From NCBI GenBank assembly GCA_947494405.1, contig CANLWQ010000001.1:1-27355 (forward strand): DNA of 27,355 nucleotides, in the 5' to 3' direction. Each line of letters opens with the position of its first letter. Position 1 is the stretch's first letter. Both the position numbers and the translations under genes were made by a program. The notes under the pieces are model-generated. The model had not been told where the DNA came from and did not search any database. It worked only from the letters and a program-made list of their open reading frames with translations. Below are positions 7,576-16,192 of the stretch, in pieces. Origin of the DNA: Comamonadaceae bacterium (lineage in GTDB: Bacteria > Pseudomonadota > Gammaproteobacteria > Burkholderiales > Burkholderiaceae_C).

Positions 7576-8124
7576 TTACACGTTTTCCAATTGCTCAAGA
7601 CGCTTGTCTATATCAACTTCAAAACGCTCCATAAACATCAAAGCTCTTACTTCCACAGCAGCATTTGTCCAGTCTTTATCTCTGTCTATAAAAGCTTCGC
7701 ATCGCAAAAAAGCAGCTTCTTTGGCAGCCAACAACTCTTCACGTAATCTAACCATGCCGCTCAATGAAGCAGTTTCTTCCAACTGCTCTCTCCAATGAAT
7801 TTGCTGAAGAAGAAATTCGGCTGGCATTCGGGTATTTTCTTCTGCCTGTATGCGAACACCATTTAATTCACACAAATAGGCAGCGCGCTTAAGCGGAAAT
7901 TTAAGACGCTGATACGCTTCGTTGACTCGAACTGAATACTGCATGGCAACCCTTTGCGATGCAGCTTCGTGGGTAGAAAAATTATCTGGGTGAATGGAGC
8001 GCTGAAGGTTCTTCCAACGATCATCTAAAAGTTGGCGATTTAATTTAAATCCAATCGGTAAATTGAAAAGCTCAAAATCATTCGAAGACAGCGACAAATG
8101 CTGTAGGTCATTGACCGCAACCAT
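7576..8124 (-). CDS. hscB: Fe-S assembly J-type co-chaperone HscB
   Basis: HscB is the J-domain protein that delivers IscU to HscA and stimulates its ATPase. The N-terminal J domain shows DFELFNLP (about 15-22) and the essential HPD motif in SIHPDNF (about 44-50), and the C-terminal three-helix domain that holds IscU follows. At 182 residues it is slightly longer than E. coli HscB. I use the ATG at 8124, two bases past the iscA stop; a TTG two codons earlier would overlap iscA. The family's N-terminal pattern fits either start. Confidence 0.94.
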   Translation of the reverse strand: MVAVNDLQHLSLSSNDFELFNLPIGFKLNRQLLDDRWKNLQRSIHPDNFSTHEAASQRVAMQYSVRVNEAYQRLKFPLKRAAYLCELNGVRIQAEENTRMPAEFLLQQIHWREQLEETASLSGMVRLREELLAAKEAAFLRCEAFIDRDKDWTNAAVEVRALMFMERFEVDIDKRLEQLENV

Positions 8125-8126
8125 TT

Positions 8127-8450
8127 TCAAACCCTGAACGACTCACCACAACCACATCGATCACGTTCGTTAGGGTTATTGAATTTAAAACCTTCGTTCA
8201 AGCCTTCACGAACAAAATCCAACTCAGTGCCATTGAGGTAAGCAAGACTCTTGGGATCAATCAATATTTTTAATCCATGGGCTTCAAAAACAATATCTTC
8301 ATTGCCCAAATCGTCAACGTATTCAAGTTTGTAAGCCAGACCAGAACAACCCGTGGTTTTAACGCCAAGGCGAACGCCAACACCCTTGCCTCTTTTGGCA
8401 AGGTATTTGTTGACATGCCGTGCTGCGGCTTCGGTCATAGAGACTGACAT
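8127..8450 (-). CDS. iscA: A-type iron-sulfur carrier IscA
   Basis: The 107-residue product [17 protein letters not shown]... carries the three conserved cysteines of A-type carriers, C35 in TTGCSGLAY and C99/C101 in CGCGESF. These bind iron or a cluster and pass it to target proteins, mainly [4Fe-4S] enzymes. I place the start at 8450, one base past the iscU stop; the frame stays open upstream but that stretch is the end of iscU read in another frame. Length and composition agree with the family. Confidence 0.95.
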   Translation of the reverse strand: MSVSMTEAAARHVNKYLAKRGKGVGVRLGVKTTGCSGLAYKLEYVDDLGNEDIVFEAHGLKILIDPKSLAYLNGTELDFVREGLNEGFKFNNPNERDRCGCGESFRV

Positions 8451-8451
8451 A

Positions 8452-8838
8452 TCAGTGTGCGTTTTTCTTTTTGTAATCTTCAACCGCTGCCTTGATGGCA
8501 TCTTCAGCCAAAATGGAGCAGTGAATCTTGACTGGGGGCAAGGCCAGTTCTTGGGCAATCTCACTGTTCTTCAAAGATGCGGCTTGGTCTAAGGTTTTGC
8601 CTTTAACCCATTCTGTCACCAAAGAAGATGAAGCAATCGCTGAGCCGCAGCCGTAGGTTTTAAAACGGGCATCTTCAATTACACCAGTCAGCGGATTAAC
8701 TTTGATTTGTAACTTCATGACGTCGCCGCAAGCAGGCGCGCCCACCATGCCGGTTCCTACGGAATCGTCACCCTTGTCAAATGAGCCCACATTTCGTGGA
8801 TTTTCGTAATGGTCAATGACTTTTTCGCTGTATGCCAT
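8452..8838 (-). CDS. iscU: Iron-sulfur cluster scaffold IscU
   Basis: IscU is the scaffold on which [2Fe-2S] clusters form from IscS sulfur. The 128-residue protein has cluster ligands C37, C64 and C107, the cluster-release Asp (D39 in CGDVMK), H106 and the HscA-recognition motif LPPVK (100-104). The start at 8838 is preceded by GGAGA at about seven bases; the open frame continues upstream but overlaps the end of iscS and lacks family similarity. It lies 19 bases after iscS, in standard ISC order. Confidence 0.97.
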   Translation of the reverse strand: MAYSEKVIDHYENPRNVGSFDKGDDSVGTGMVGAPACGDVMKLQIKVNPLTGVIEDARFKTYGCGSAIASSSLVTEWVKGKTLDQAASLKNSEIAQELALPPVKIHCSILAEDAIKAAVEDYKKKNAH

Positions 8839-8857
8839 GTTTGTCTCCGTCAATAAA

Positions 8858-10078
8858 TCAGTGGGCTGCCCATTGGATAGTGCTGAGATCAACACCATCT
8901 TTGTACATTTCCCATAAAGGGCTGAGATCGCGCAATTTGCTTACATTGGCGCGAATAGTTGAAATAGCGTAATCAATTTCTTCTTCAGTTGAGTAGCGTC
9001 CAACAGTCATGCGCAAACTGCTGTGAGCAAGTTCGTCACTGCGCCCTAACGCGCGCAAAACATAACTGGGTTCTAGGCTCGCAGAAGTGCATGCTGAACC
9101 TGAAGAAACCGCCAAACCCTTTATACCCATAATCAGAGACTCGCCCTCAACAAAATTGAAGCTGATATTGAGGTTGTGTGGCACACGTTGGGTCAGATGG
9201 CCATTCACGAAAACTTGCTCAATGTCTTTCAAACCGTTCAAGAGTCTTTGTTGAAGATGGCGAGCTTTGGCAATGTCTTGCGACATTTCAAGCTTAGCGA
9301 TGCGAAACGCTTCACCCATGCCCACACACTGATGAGTCGGCAAAGTACCACTGCGCATACCGCGCTCGTGGCCACCGCCGTGCATTTGTGCTTCCAAACG
9401 AACGCGGGGTTTACGACGCACATAAAGTGCACCAATACCTTTAGGTCCATAAGTTTTGTGAGAAGCAAGACTCATCAGGTCGACAGGAAGCTTCTCTAAG
9501 TCAATCTCAACTTTTCCAGTCGACTGTGCGGCATCGACATGGAAAATAATGCCTTTTTCACGACACAAATTGCCTATAGCAACGATGTCTTGAATCACAC
9601 CGATTTCATTATTGACATGCATGACGCTGATCAAAATAGTGTCAGCGCGAATAGCATCTTTCAAGCGGTTAATGTCTAGCAAACCATCTGCTTGAACATC
9701 AAGATACGTGACTTCAAAGCCTTGACGCTCTAGTTCTCGCATGGTGTCAAGAACAGCCTTGTGCTCTGTTTTGACAGTAATCAGGTGGCGACCTTTGGTC
9801 TTGTAAAAATTGGCTGCACCTTTGATAGCCAAGTTATTGGATTCGGTCGCACCCGAGGTCCACACAATTTCGCGTGGGTCTGCACCAATGAGTGCAGCAA
9901 CATCTGCGCGAGCCTTTTCAACTGCCTCTTCAGCTTCCCATCCCCAAGCGTGGCTGCGTGAAGCTGGATTTCCGTAGTGCTCACGCAACCAAGGAATCAT
10001 GGCTTCGACCACACGCTCATCACATGGATTGGTAGATGAGTAGTCAAGGTAAATAGGGAAATGCGGCGTCATATCCAT
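8858..10078 (-). CDS. iscS: Cysteine desulfurase IscS
   Basis: IscS is a pyridoxal-phosphate enzyme that takes sulfur from L-cysteine as a persulfide and hands it to IscU and tRNA-thiolation partners. The 406-residue protein shows the PLP-binding lysine K208 in [12 protein letters not shown], the preceding HVDAAQ, and the mobile catalytic cysteine C330 in [16 protein letters not shown], all at the class V aminotransferase positions and nearly the same numbering as E. coli IscS. The C-terminal extension (about 380-406), which contacts IscU, is present. A second Met at residue 3 is an alternative start. The gene begins six bases after iscR. Confidence 0.97.
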   Translation of the reverse strand: MDMTPHFPIYLDYSSTNPCDERVVEAMIPWLREHYGNPASRSHAWGWEAEEAVEKARADVAALIGADPREIVWTSGATESNNLAIKGAANFYKTKGRHLITVKTEHKAVLDTMRELERQGFEVTYLDVQADGLLDINRLKDAIRADTILISVMHVNNEIGVIQDIVAIGNLCREKGIIFHVDAAQSTGKVEIDLEKLPVDLMSLASHKTYGPKGIGALYVRRKPRVRLEAQMHGGGHERGMRSGTLPTHQCVGMGEAFRIAKLEMSQDIAKARHLQQRLLNGLKDIEQVFVNGHLTQRVPHNLNISFNFVEGESLIMGIKGLAVSSGSACTSASLEPSYVLRALGRSDELAHSSLRMTVGRYSTEEEIDYAISTIRANVSKLRDLSPLWEMYKDGVDLSTIQWAAH

Positions 10079-10084
10079 GAAAAA

Positions 10085-10621
10085 TCAACCTTTAGCGAAG
10101 ATATTGCCTAAAGCAAAAACTGAATTAGGTGCATTGACACGAATAGGCTTGACAACGGGCAACGCAGAGATGGCACGTCGGTTCATGGGCTTTTCTTCTA
10201 CTTGCAAACCTTTGGCAAGTTGATCATCCACCAGTTTTTGCAAATGAACCGAGTTGAGAAACTCGATCATGCGCTGATTCAAAGACGTCCAAAGCTCGTG
10301 GGTCATACAACGACCAGATTCGCCAAGACAGTTTTCTTTGCCAGCGCAATGTGTGGCGTCAATAGGCTCATCCACCGACAGAATGATGTCTGCAACTGAA
10401 ATTTCGGTGGCTTTACGCCCCAAGGTATAACCGCCGCCGGGCCCACGAGTGGACTCCACTAACTGGTGGCGACGCAACTTGCCAAATAACTGCTCAAGAT
10501 AAGACAGGGATATCTGTTGACGCTGGCTGATGGATGCCAAAGTAACAGGGCCATTGCTTTGGCGCAAAGCCAAGTCAATCATGGCAGTGACAGCAAAACG
10601 ACCTTTGGTGGTTAAACGCAT
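10085..10621 (-). CDS. iscR: Iron-sulfur cluster regulator IscR (Rrf2 family)
   Basis: IscR represses the isc operon when it holds a [2Fe-2S] cluster. The 178-residue product starts MRLTTKGRFAVTAMIDLAL, has the winged helix-turn-helix of Rrf2 proteins (SYLEQLFGKLR, RGPGGGYTLGR) and the cluster region HCAGKENCLGESGRCMTHELW. The ligand cysteines C92 and C98 match E. coli IscR, but six residues, not five, separate C98 from C105, so the third Cys and the ligand His (H108) are shifted by one. The C-terminal tail is longer than in E. coli. An AGGAG ribosome site (10628-10632) lies six bases before the start, and two IscR-type operators lie in the promoter, which indicates autoregulation. Confidence 0.96.
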   Translation of the reverse strand: MRLTTKGRFAVTAMIDLALRQSNGPVTLASISQRQQISLSYLEQLFGKLRRHQLVESTRGPGGGYTLGRKATEISVADIILSVDEPIDATHCAGKENCLGESGRCMTHELWTSLNQRMIEFLNSVHLQKLVDDQLAKGLQVEEKPMNRRAISALPVVKPIRVNAPNSVFALGNIFAKG

Positions 10622-10640
10622 ATGAAACTCCTGAATGGGC

Positions 10641-10665
10641 TTTCTCGACTGGTTTAGTCAACTAT
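10641..10665 (-). promoter_or_regulatory. IscR type 1 operator, promoter-proximal
   Basis: On the minus strand the 25 bases start ATAGTTGACT and continue AAACCAGTCGAG. This fits the type 1 IscR site consensus known from E. coli (ATASYYGACT-RWWWY-AGTCRRSTAT) at all but about three positions, with both half-sites GACT and AGTC intact. It overlaps the 3' part of the -10 element and the expected transcription start, so bound holo-IscR would block initiation. Confidence 0.75.
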
Positions 10666-10669
10666 ACCA
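10661..10669 (-). promoter_or_regulatory. iscR promoter, extended -10
   Basis: TGGTATAGT on the minus strand is a TG-N extended -10 element with hexamer TATAGT. A standard -35 is not evident; CCGACT lies 19 bases upstream. The spacing to the iscR start leaves a leader of about 35 bases. The element lies between, and partly inside, the two IscR-like operators. Confidence 0.6.
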
Positions 10670-10670
10670 T

Positions 10671-10695
10671 AAACCCAAATGAAATAGTCGGGTAT
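10671..10695 (-). promoter_or_regulatory. IscR type 1-like operator, distal (one strong half)
   Basis: The minus-strand sequence starts ATACCCGACTATTTC and continues ATTTGGG. The left half-site matches the type 1 consensus completely, whereas the right half has ATTT in place of AGTC. It is centred 30 bases upstream of the proximal site. E. coli iscR also has two such sites in tandem. Confidence 0.55.
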
Positions 10696-10723
10696 ATAAC
10701 TTCTTTCAAAGAACACCGGAGAT

Positions 10724-12820
10724 TTACAAGGCCAAGCTGTCTTTAGGCGCAGCACCAAAGGTCAGTGCACGCAAACGATTTAACTGATCCCTAGCGCTGG
10801 CAGCGGCTTCAAATTCTAGATTTCGCGCAAATTCCATCATCTGCTTTTCTAATCGCTTGATCTCTTTAGCGACATCTTTCTCGCTCAAGTCTTCAATCCT
10901 CGCCTGCTCGAGCTCAAGGCGCATGGATGCCTTGTCAGATTTTTCGCTGTAGACACCATCAATCAAATCTCTGATAGCTTTGATAACACCACGTGGGGTG
11001 ATCTCGTTAGCAACATTAAATGCCACCTGCTTGGTTCGGCGTCGTTCGGTCTCGCCAATAGCCCGCTTCATAGACTCTGTCATGCGATCTGCATAAAGAA
11101 TAGCTCGGCCCTCTAGGTTTCTGGCTGCACGACCTATGGTTTGTATCAAGCTGCGCTCGGATCGAAGAAAACCTTCTTTGTCGGCATCCAAAATAGCAAC
11201 CAATGAAACCTCTGGCAGATCCAAGCCCTCGCGGAGTAAGTTGATACCTACCAAAACATCAAAAGCCCCAAGTCGCAGATCACGCAAGATTTCAACACGC
11301 TCTACTGTGTCAATGTCGCTGTGCAAATAGCGAACCTTAACGCCGTTGTCGCTGAGGTAATCGGTAAGTTGTTCTGCCATGCGTTTTGTCAAAGTGGTGA
11401 TCAGCACCCTTTCACTTTTGACAACACGGATGCGAATTTCTTGCAGTACGTCATCAACTTGGTTGGTCGCTGGACGCACCTCTACTTCTGGATCAACCAA
11501 ACCTGTAGGACGAACCACCTGCTCCACGATTTGTCCTGAATGCGTTTTTTCGTAATCTGAGGGAGTTGCAGACACAAAAACAAGTTGACGCATGCGTTGC
11601 TCGAATTCCTCTAACTTCAAAGGTCGGTTGTCAAGCGCGCTAGGCAAACGAAAACCATATTCCACCAGTGTGGTTTTACGGGCTCTGTCACCGTTGTACA
11701 TGCCTGAAAACTGTCCCATGAGGACATGGCTTTCATCAAAAAACATGAGCGCGTCTTTGGGCAAGTAGTCTGTCAAAGTACTGGGAGGCTCGCCAGGCGC
11801 CACGCCAGACAAGTGTCTTGTGTAATTTTCAATGCCTTTGCAGTGACCCACTTCGCTGAGCATTTCCAAATCGAATCGGGTTCTTTGCTCCAAACGCTGA
11901 GCTTCCACCAACTTGCCCATACCCACCAACTCTTTCAGTCGCTGACCAAGTTCAACCTTGATAGTTTCCACAGCCGCCAAAACTTTGTCTCGCGGCGTAA
12001 CGTAATGGCTAGAAGGGTAAACAGTGAAGCGTGGGATTTTTTGACGTACGCGGCCGGTCAGAGGGTCCAGCAGTTGGAGGCTTTCAATTTCATCGTCAAA
12101 CAACTCAATGCGAATGGCGAGTTCGCTGTGTTCTGCCGGAAAAATATCAATGATGTCTCCGCGAACACGAAAACGTCCGCGGGCAAAGTCCATGTCATTG
12201 CGGTCATATTGCATTCTCACCAATTGGGCAATGATGTCTCTTTGTCCGGGCTTGTCTCCCACTCTCAATGTCATGACCATGCGGTGATAACTCTCGGGCT
12301 CACCAATACCGTAGATTGCAGACACTGTGGCCACAATAATGACATCGCGACGCTCGAGCAAGCTTTTGGTGCAGGACAGCCTCATCTGCTCAATATGCTC
12401 ATTGATGGCGCTGTCTTTTTCAATGAATAAATCTCTTTGCGGCACATAGGCCTCGGGCTGGTAGTAGTCGTAATAACTCACGAAATATTCAACCGCGTTC
12501 TTGGGGAAAAACTCGCGAAACTCGCTGTAGAGCTGTGCTGCCAACGTTTTATTGGGCGCATAAATAATCGCGGGTCGCCCCATTTGGGCAATCACATTGG
12601 CCATAGTGAATGTTTTGCCCGAGCCGGTCACCCCAAGCAGCGTTTGAAACATTTCTCCATCATGCATGCCTTCAACCAGTTGAGCAATCGCATGAGGCTG
12701 GTCTCCCGCCGGAGGATAGGGCTGAAATAACTCAAAGGGTGAGCCGGGGTATGTCAACCATTTGCCCTCTTTGTTTTCGGGGTTCTTATGGATTTCTTCT
12801 AAATCAGAAAGCGACGACAT
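10724..12820 (-). CDS. uvrB: Excinuclease ABC subunit B
   Basis: UvrB is the damage-verifying helicase-like subunit of nucleotide excision repair, loaded by UvrA and partnered by UvrC. The 698-residue product shows Walker A GVTGSGKT (63-70), the DNA-gripping beta-hairpin [12 protein letters not shown] (116-127), the DESHV box, the helicase motifs [30 protein letters not shown] and QTIGRAARN, and a C-terminal UVR domain (about 655-690, with [17 protein letters not shown]) that binds UvrC. The length is normal. It is divergent from the aminotransferase gene and 102 bases upstream of iscR. I find no LexA box before it. Confidence 0.97.
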   Translation of the reverse strand: MSSLSDLEEIHKNPENKEGKWLTYPGSPFELFQPYPPAGDQPHAIAQLVEGMHDGEMFQTLLGVTGSGKTFTMANVIAQMGRPAIIYAPNKTLAAQLYSEFREFFPKNAVEYFVSYYDYYQPEAYVPQRDLFIEKDSAINEHIEQMRLSCTKSLLERRDVIIVATVSAIYGIGEPESYHRMVMTLRVGDKPGQRDIIAQLVRMQYDRNDMDFARGRFRVRGDIIDIFPAEHSELAIRIELFDDEIESLQLLDPLTGRVRQKIPRFTVYPSSHYVTPRDKVLAAVETIKVELGQRLKELVGMGKLVEAQRLEQRTRFDLEMLSEVGHCKGIENYTRHLSGVAPGEPPSTLTDYLPKDALMFFDESHVLMGQFSGMYNGDRARKTTLVEYGFRLPSALDNRPLKLEEFEQRMRQLVFVSATPSDYEKTHSGQIVEQVVRPTGLVDPEVEVRPATNQVDDVLQEIRIRVVKSERVLITTLTKRMAEQLTDYLSDNGVKVRYLHSDIDTVERVEILRDLRLGAFDVLVGINLLREGLDLPEVSLVAILDADKEGFLRSERSLIQTIGRAARNLEGRAILYADRMTESMKRAIGETERRRTKQVAFNVANEITPRGVIKAIRDLIDGVYSEKSDKASMRLELEQARIEDLSEKDVAKEIKRLEKQMMEFARNLEFEAAASARDQLNRLRALTFGAAPKDSLAL

Positions 12821-12938
12821 GTTCCGTTTACCAAGGACGAGCTCTTACAAGCCGTTAAAATTGCGAATAACCGTGTAGCCTAACCCAGACTGAACGGTTT
12901 TTTTGTAGAGTCTTTTGTTTAAATTTTAAGGATTGACG
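12821..12938. other. Divergent intergenic region uvrB / aminotransferase
   Basis: These 118 bases should hold both promoters, but I see no pair of -35 and -10 boxes that I would call with confidence on either strand. The + strand has a small hairpin with T run (listed separately) and an AAGGA ribosome site (12928-12932) for the aminotransferase. No SOS box is seen. Confidence 0.4.
12869..12904 (+). terminator. Hairpin with T run in the leader of the aminotransferase gene
   Basis: AACCGT (12869-12874) and ACGGTT (12894-12899) are perfectly complementary and are followed by an unbroken run of T to 12904. The loop is 19 bases and the stem only six, so it is a weak intrinsic terminator at best. 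Because no gene precedes it on this strand, it would act as a leader terminator or attenuator before the aminotransferase, if it acts at all. Confidence 0.3.
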
Positions 12939-14141
12939 ATGTCACTGTTTTCCGCTGTCGAAATGGCACCCCGAGACCCCATTTTGGGTCTGAACGAACA
13001 GTTTGCAGCAGACAAATCTCCTCACAAAGTCAATTTAGGGGTGGGCGTTTATTTCAATGCAGAAGGAAAATTGCCTCTGCTTGAGTGTGTGCTGCTGGCA
13101 GAAAAAGCTTTGATGGCAAAACCAGTGGCCAGAGGCTATTTACCTATAGATGGCATCGCTGCTTACGATAACGCTGTCAAAGGCTTGGTTTTTGGATCGG
13201 ATTCACAGGCCGTCACATCAGGTCGTGTCGCTACTGTTCAAGCCATTGGCGGAACAGGTGGACTGAAAATTGGCGCTGATTTTTTACACAAGCTTAATCC
13301 TCACGCCAAGGTCATGATCAGCGACCCCAGCTGGGAAAACCACAGGGCTTTGTTTTCTGCCGCAGGCTTTGAGGTTCAAACCTATGCCTACTACGATGCC
13401 CAAAAGCGAGGCGTTGATTTTGAAGGCCTGATTGCCAGCTTAGAGGCTGCATCTTCAGGTACCGTTGTGGTTCTTCATGCTTGTTGCCATAACCCCACCG
13501 GATACGACTTAACACCCGAGCAGTGGGACAAGGTCATCATGACCATCAAGGCCAAACAATTGACCCCTTTCATTGATATGGCTTACCAGGGTTTCGGTTT
13601 TGGCATTGCTGAAGATGGGGCTGTGATTCAAAAATTTGTCGATGCCCAGATTAATTTTCTGGTGTCCACATCTTTCTCCAAAAGCTTCAGTCTCTATGGT
13701 GAGCGGGTGGGCGCTTTATCTGTGTATTGCGAGAGCGCTGAAGAAGCCGCAAGGGTTTTGTCTCAACTGAAAATAGTGATCCGCACCAACTACTCCAATC
13801 CGCCCACGCATGGTGGCGCAGTGGTGGCCGCTATCCTCAACGACAAAGAGCTACGCACTTTATGGGAGCAGGAACTCGGCGAAATGCGTGTACGTATCAA
13901 GTCTATGCGCCAAAGTTTGGTTGATGGCCTGAAAGCTGCGGGCATCAGTCAAGACATGCAATTTATTACCAAGCAAATTGGTATGTTCAGCTACTCTGGT
14001 TTGAACAAAGAACAAATGATTCAACTGCGCACAGACTTCGGGGTTTATGGAACGGATACAGGCAGAATGTGTGTAGCGGCTCTGAATCACCATAATCTGC
14101 CTTATGTTTGCCAAGCCATCGCAACCGTCTTAAAAAGCTAA
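12939..14141 (+). CDS. Aspartate/aromatic amino acid aminotransferase (class I, TyrB/AspC-like)
   Basis: This cytosolic PLP enzyme of 400 residues moves amino groups between aspartate or aromatic amino acids and 2-oxoglutarate. The PLP lysine is K248 in STSFSKSFSLYGERVGALS, with the phosphate-binding Arg in YGERVG. LHACCHNPTGYDLTPEQW (about 179-196), IDMAYQGFGFG and the C-terminal GMFSYSGL motif are typical of the AspC/TyrB subgroup. The ATG at 12939 was chosen because AAGGA lies six bases before it; a TTG two codons earlier is less likely. The stop overlaps the next gene's start (TAATG). Substrate choice between aspartate and aromatic acids cannot be fixed by reading. Confidence 0.93.
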   Translation: MSLFSAVEMAPRDPILGLNEQFAADKSPHKVNLGVGVYFNAEGKLPLLECVLLAEKALMAKPVARGYLPIDGIAAYDNAVKGLVFGSDSQAVTSGRVATVQAIGGTGGLKIGADFLHKLNPHAKVMISDPSWENHRALFSAAGFEVQTYAYYDAQKRGVDFEGLIASLEAASSGTVVVLHACCHNPTGYDLTPEQWDKVIMTIKAKQLTPFIDMAYQGFGFGIAEDGAVIQKFVDAQINFLVSTSFSKSFSLYGERVGALSVYCESAEEAARVLSQLKIVIRTNYSNPPTHGGAVVAAILNDKELRTLWEQELGEMRVRIKSMRQSLVDGLKAAGISQDMQFITKQIGMFSYSGLNKEQMIQLRTDFGVYGTDTGRMCVAALNHHNLPYVCQAIATVLKS

Positions 14142-14836
14142 TGAAAGCGCTTGTTTTTGATGTGTTTGGAACGCTGGTTGACTGGCGAAGCTCCATCGCG
14201 CAGCAAGCACAGAAGACTTTATCTCCTTTGGGCTTTGAAACCGATTGGTCGGCTTTTGCAGACGCTTGGCGCAACGAATACCAACCAGCGATGGAACGAG
14301 TGCGCAGTGGTCAACGCTCGTTTTGCAAGCTCGATGTTCTGCACCGAGACAACTTAGATATTGTGCTGTCGCGGATGGGTTGGGAGTCGGTAAATGAGGC
14401 TACACGTTCGCATTTAACTTTGGCATGGCATCACTTAGACGCATGGCCAGAGGTCAACCAAGCACTTTTGCGCTTGCGCAAAAAATATCTTCTGGCACCC
14501 TGCTCTAACGGCCATATTGCTTTGATGGTCAATCTGGCTCGGCACAACAACTGGCACTGGGACGCCATCACGGGCGCCGAAATTGCCAAAGATTACAAGC
14601 CACAAGCGGTGGTTTACCAAGCTTCAGCTGATGCTTTAGGCTGTCTTTGGGCAGAAACAACCATGGTGGCCGCCCATTCAAGTGATTTGGAAGCCGCTAA
14701 AGAAGCTGGACTTCAAACGGCCTTTATTGCTCGACCCAATGAATGTGGTGTTGGCTTGGGTGAGTCGAAAGCCACTACGCCGGTGGATTTTGAAGCCTCA
14801 GACCTTAACAATCTGGCAGATCTATTGGAATGTTAA
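14141..14836 (+). CDS. Haloacid dehalogenase type II (HAD superfamily)
   Basis: A 231-residue HAD hydrolase. The nucleophile motif is FDVFGTLVDW with D7, motif II is APCSNGH (S122, N123), the lysine motif is KDYKP (150-154), and the last motif is VAAHSSDLEAA (about 177-186). The DVFGTL-W pattern and the AAH-x-x-DL ending belong to the (S)-2-haloacid dehalogenase subgroup, which hydrolyses 2-halocarboxylates through an ester intermediate. Many annotated members may act on other small acids, such as phosphorylated ones. The start shares one base with the aminotransferase stop, so the pair is coupled. The promoter of phaZ begins inside its last codons. Confidence 0.85.
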   Translation: MKALVFDVFGTLVDWRSSIAQQAQKTLSPLGFETDWSAFADAWRNEYQPAMERVRSGQRSFCKLDVLHRDNLDIVLSRMGWESVNEATRSHLTLAWHHLDAWPEVNQALLRLRKKYLLAPCSNGHIALMVNLARHNNWHWDAITGAEIAKDYKPQAVVYQASADALGCLWAETTMVAAHSSDLEAAKEAGLQTAFIARPNECGVGLGESKATTPVDFEASDLNNLADLLEC

Positions 14837-14853
14837 ACAACTGCTGTTATATT
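14825..14853 (+). promoter_or_regulatory. Predicted sigma-70 promoter of phaZ
   Basis: TTGGAA (14825-14830), a 17-base spacer and TATATT (14848-14853) with an upstream TG at 14845-14846 make a good extended promoter. The -35 lies in the end of the dehalogenase gene. The predicted start of transcription is near 14860, leaving a leader of about 28 bases before phaZ. Confidence 0.65.
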
Positions 14854-14862
14854 GCAGTGCAA
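14852..14862 (+). promoter_or_regulatory. TTGCA-N-TGCAA dyad on the phaZ promoter, possible PhaR-type operator
   Basis: TTGCAGTGCAA is an inverted repeat with five-base arms and one central base, placed over the end of the -10 box and the start point. The upstream CTGCTG (14841-14846) adds another TGC element. PhaR repressors of PHB-making bacteria bind TGC/GCA-rich dyads near phasin and PHB genes; assignment to PhaR here is inference from gene context. Confidence 0.5.
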
Positions 14863-14887
14863 CAAATCTTGAAAAGGCTGGCCTGAC

Positions 14888-16192
14888 ATGCTTTACCAAC
14901 TCTATGAAGCCCAACGGTCACTGATGGAACCCTTTGCAGATTTTGCATTGGCTTCATCAAAAATGCTGGGCAACCCAGTGTCTCCCTTGGCCCAAAACCC
15001 AATGGTTCAACGCTTATCGGCCTCTTACGACCTGATGTACCGTCTGGGCAAAGATTACCTAAAACCTCAATTTGGTATTGCATCTATTGACTTCAACGGT
15101 TCAGAGGTTGCGGTTCGTGAAGCGGTTGAAGTCGATATGCCTTTTTGCGAGTTAAGACACTTCAAAACTTTTTGCGATAACTCTGCAACCCTTGAAACCC
15201 TAGAAAAATTACCCGCGGTTCTTTTAGTTGCTCCTCTGTCGGGCCACTACGCTACTTTGCTACGCGACACTGTTAAAACCATGCTGCAAGGCCATAAGGT
15301 TTACATCACTGACTGGAAAAACGCCCGCTTGGTTCCTCTGTCAGAGGGTGAATTTCATCTGGACGATTACGTCAACTACATTCAAAACTTTATTCGACAC
15401 ATTCAAAAGACACATGGACATTGTCATGTCATGAGCGTTTGTCAGCCCACAGTTCCGGTACTGGCTGCAGTCTCGTTGATGGCCAGCCGAGGAGAACACT
15501 TACCCCTGAGCATGACCATGATGGGCGGTCCAATCGACGCCACCAAATCACCTACAGCGGTGAATAACTTGGCCATGAACAAAAGCTTCAGCTGGTTTGA
15601 AAATAATGTGATCTACCGAGTACCTGCGAACTTCCCAGGCGCTGGCCGACGTGTTTACCCAGGATTTCTCCAGCACACCGGGTTTGTGGCCATGAACCCA
15701 GATCGGCATTTGAAGAGCCATTACGACTACTTCAAAGACCTGATCAAAGGGGATAACTCCAACGCTGAATCTCACCGTCAGTTTTACGATGAATACAACG
15801 CGGTTTTGGACATGGATGCCGATTACTACTTAGAAACCATTGCCACTGTTTTTCAAGACTTTAAATTGGTTAATGGCACATGGGATGTGCTGTCTGAAAG
15901 TGGAACAGTTGAAAGAGTACGACCTCAAGATATCAAGCAGTGTGCTTTGCTGACAGTTGAAGGTGAGCTTGATGACATTTCAGGCTCTGGCCAAACCAAG
16001 GCGGCTTTGAAGCTCTGCTCTGGAGTTCCCAATACAGACAAATCACACTATGAAGTTAAAGGTGCAGGACATTACGGTATTTTCAGTGGCAGAAGATGGC
16101 GCGAAATGGTCTATCCGCAGGTCAGTGATTTCATTCTTTCTTACCATGTTTCGACCAAGCCCAAACGTCGGGTGACTTCCACTGCCAAGTGA
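14888..16192 (+). CDS. phaZ: Intracellular polyhydroxybutyrate depolymerase
   Basis: The 434-residue protein matches Ralstonia-type PhaZ1 enzymes, which degrade the cell's own native PHB granules. These are alpha/beta hydrolases with a cysteine nucleophile rather than serine. The candidate triad is C185 in MSVCQPTVP, D362 in VEGELDDISGSGQT, and H395 in KGAGHYGIFSGRRW; the Asp-His distance of 33 residues equals that known for the Ralstonia enzyme. No signal peptide is present, as expected. A weak AAGG ribosome site lies about ten bases before the start. The stop overlaps the rnfB-like start by four bases (GTGA). The promoter carries a possible PHB-responsive operator. Confidence 0.93.
   Translation: MLYQLYEAQRSLMEPFADFALASSKMLGNPVSPLAQNPMVQRLSASYDLMYRLGKDYLKPQFGIASIDFNGSEVAVREAVEVDMPFCELRHFKTFCDNSATLETLEKLPAVLLVAPLSGHYATLLRDTVKTMLQGHKVYITDWKNARLVPLSEGEFHLDDYVNYIQNFIRHIQKTHGHCHVMSVCQPTVPVLAAVSLMASRGEHLPLSMTMMGGPIDATKSPTAVNNLAMNKSFSWFENNVIYRVPANFPGAGRRVYPGFLQHTGFVAMNPDRHLKSHYDYFKDLIKGDNSNAESHRQFYDEYNAVLDMDADYYLETIATVFQDFKLVNGTWDVLSESGTVERVRPQDIKQCALLTVEGELDDISGSGQTKAALKLCSGVPNTDKSHYEVKGAGHYGIFSGRRWREMVYPQVSDFILSYHVSTKPKRRVTSTAK

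Noticed and set aside
7559..7576. Independent promoter for hscA
   Set aside because: The 15-base gap after hscB is too short and no promoter-like boxes stand out; operon transcription is the simpler reading.
11726..12430. Open frame of 234 codons antisense to uvrB
   Set aside because: It lies entirely inside a highly conserved gene, shows no family motif and reads as the complement of uvrB codons.
12821..12938. Possible SOS (LexA) box before uvrB
   Set aside because: No CTGT-N8-ACAG or close variant is present; the CTG-containing stretches do not pair as a LexA site.
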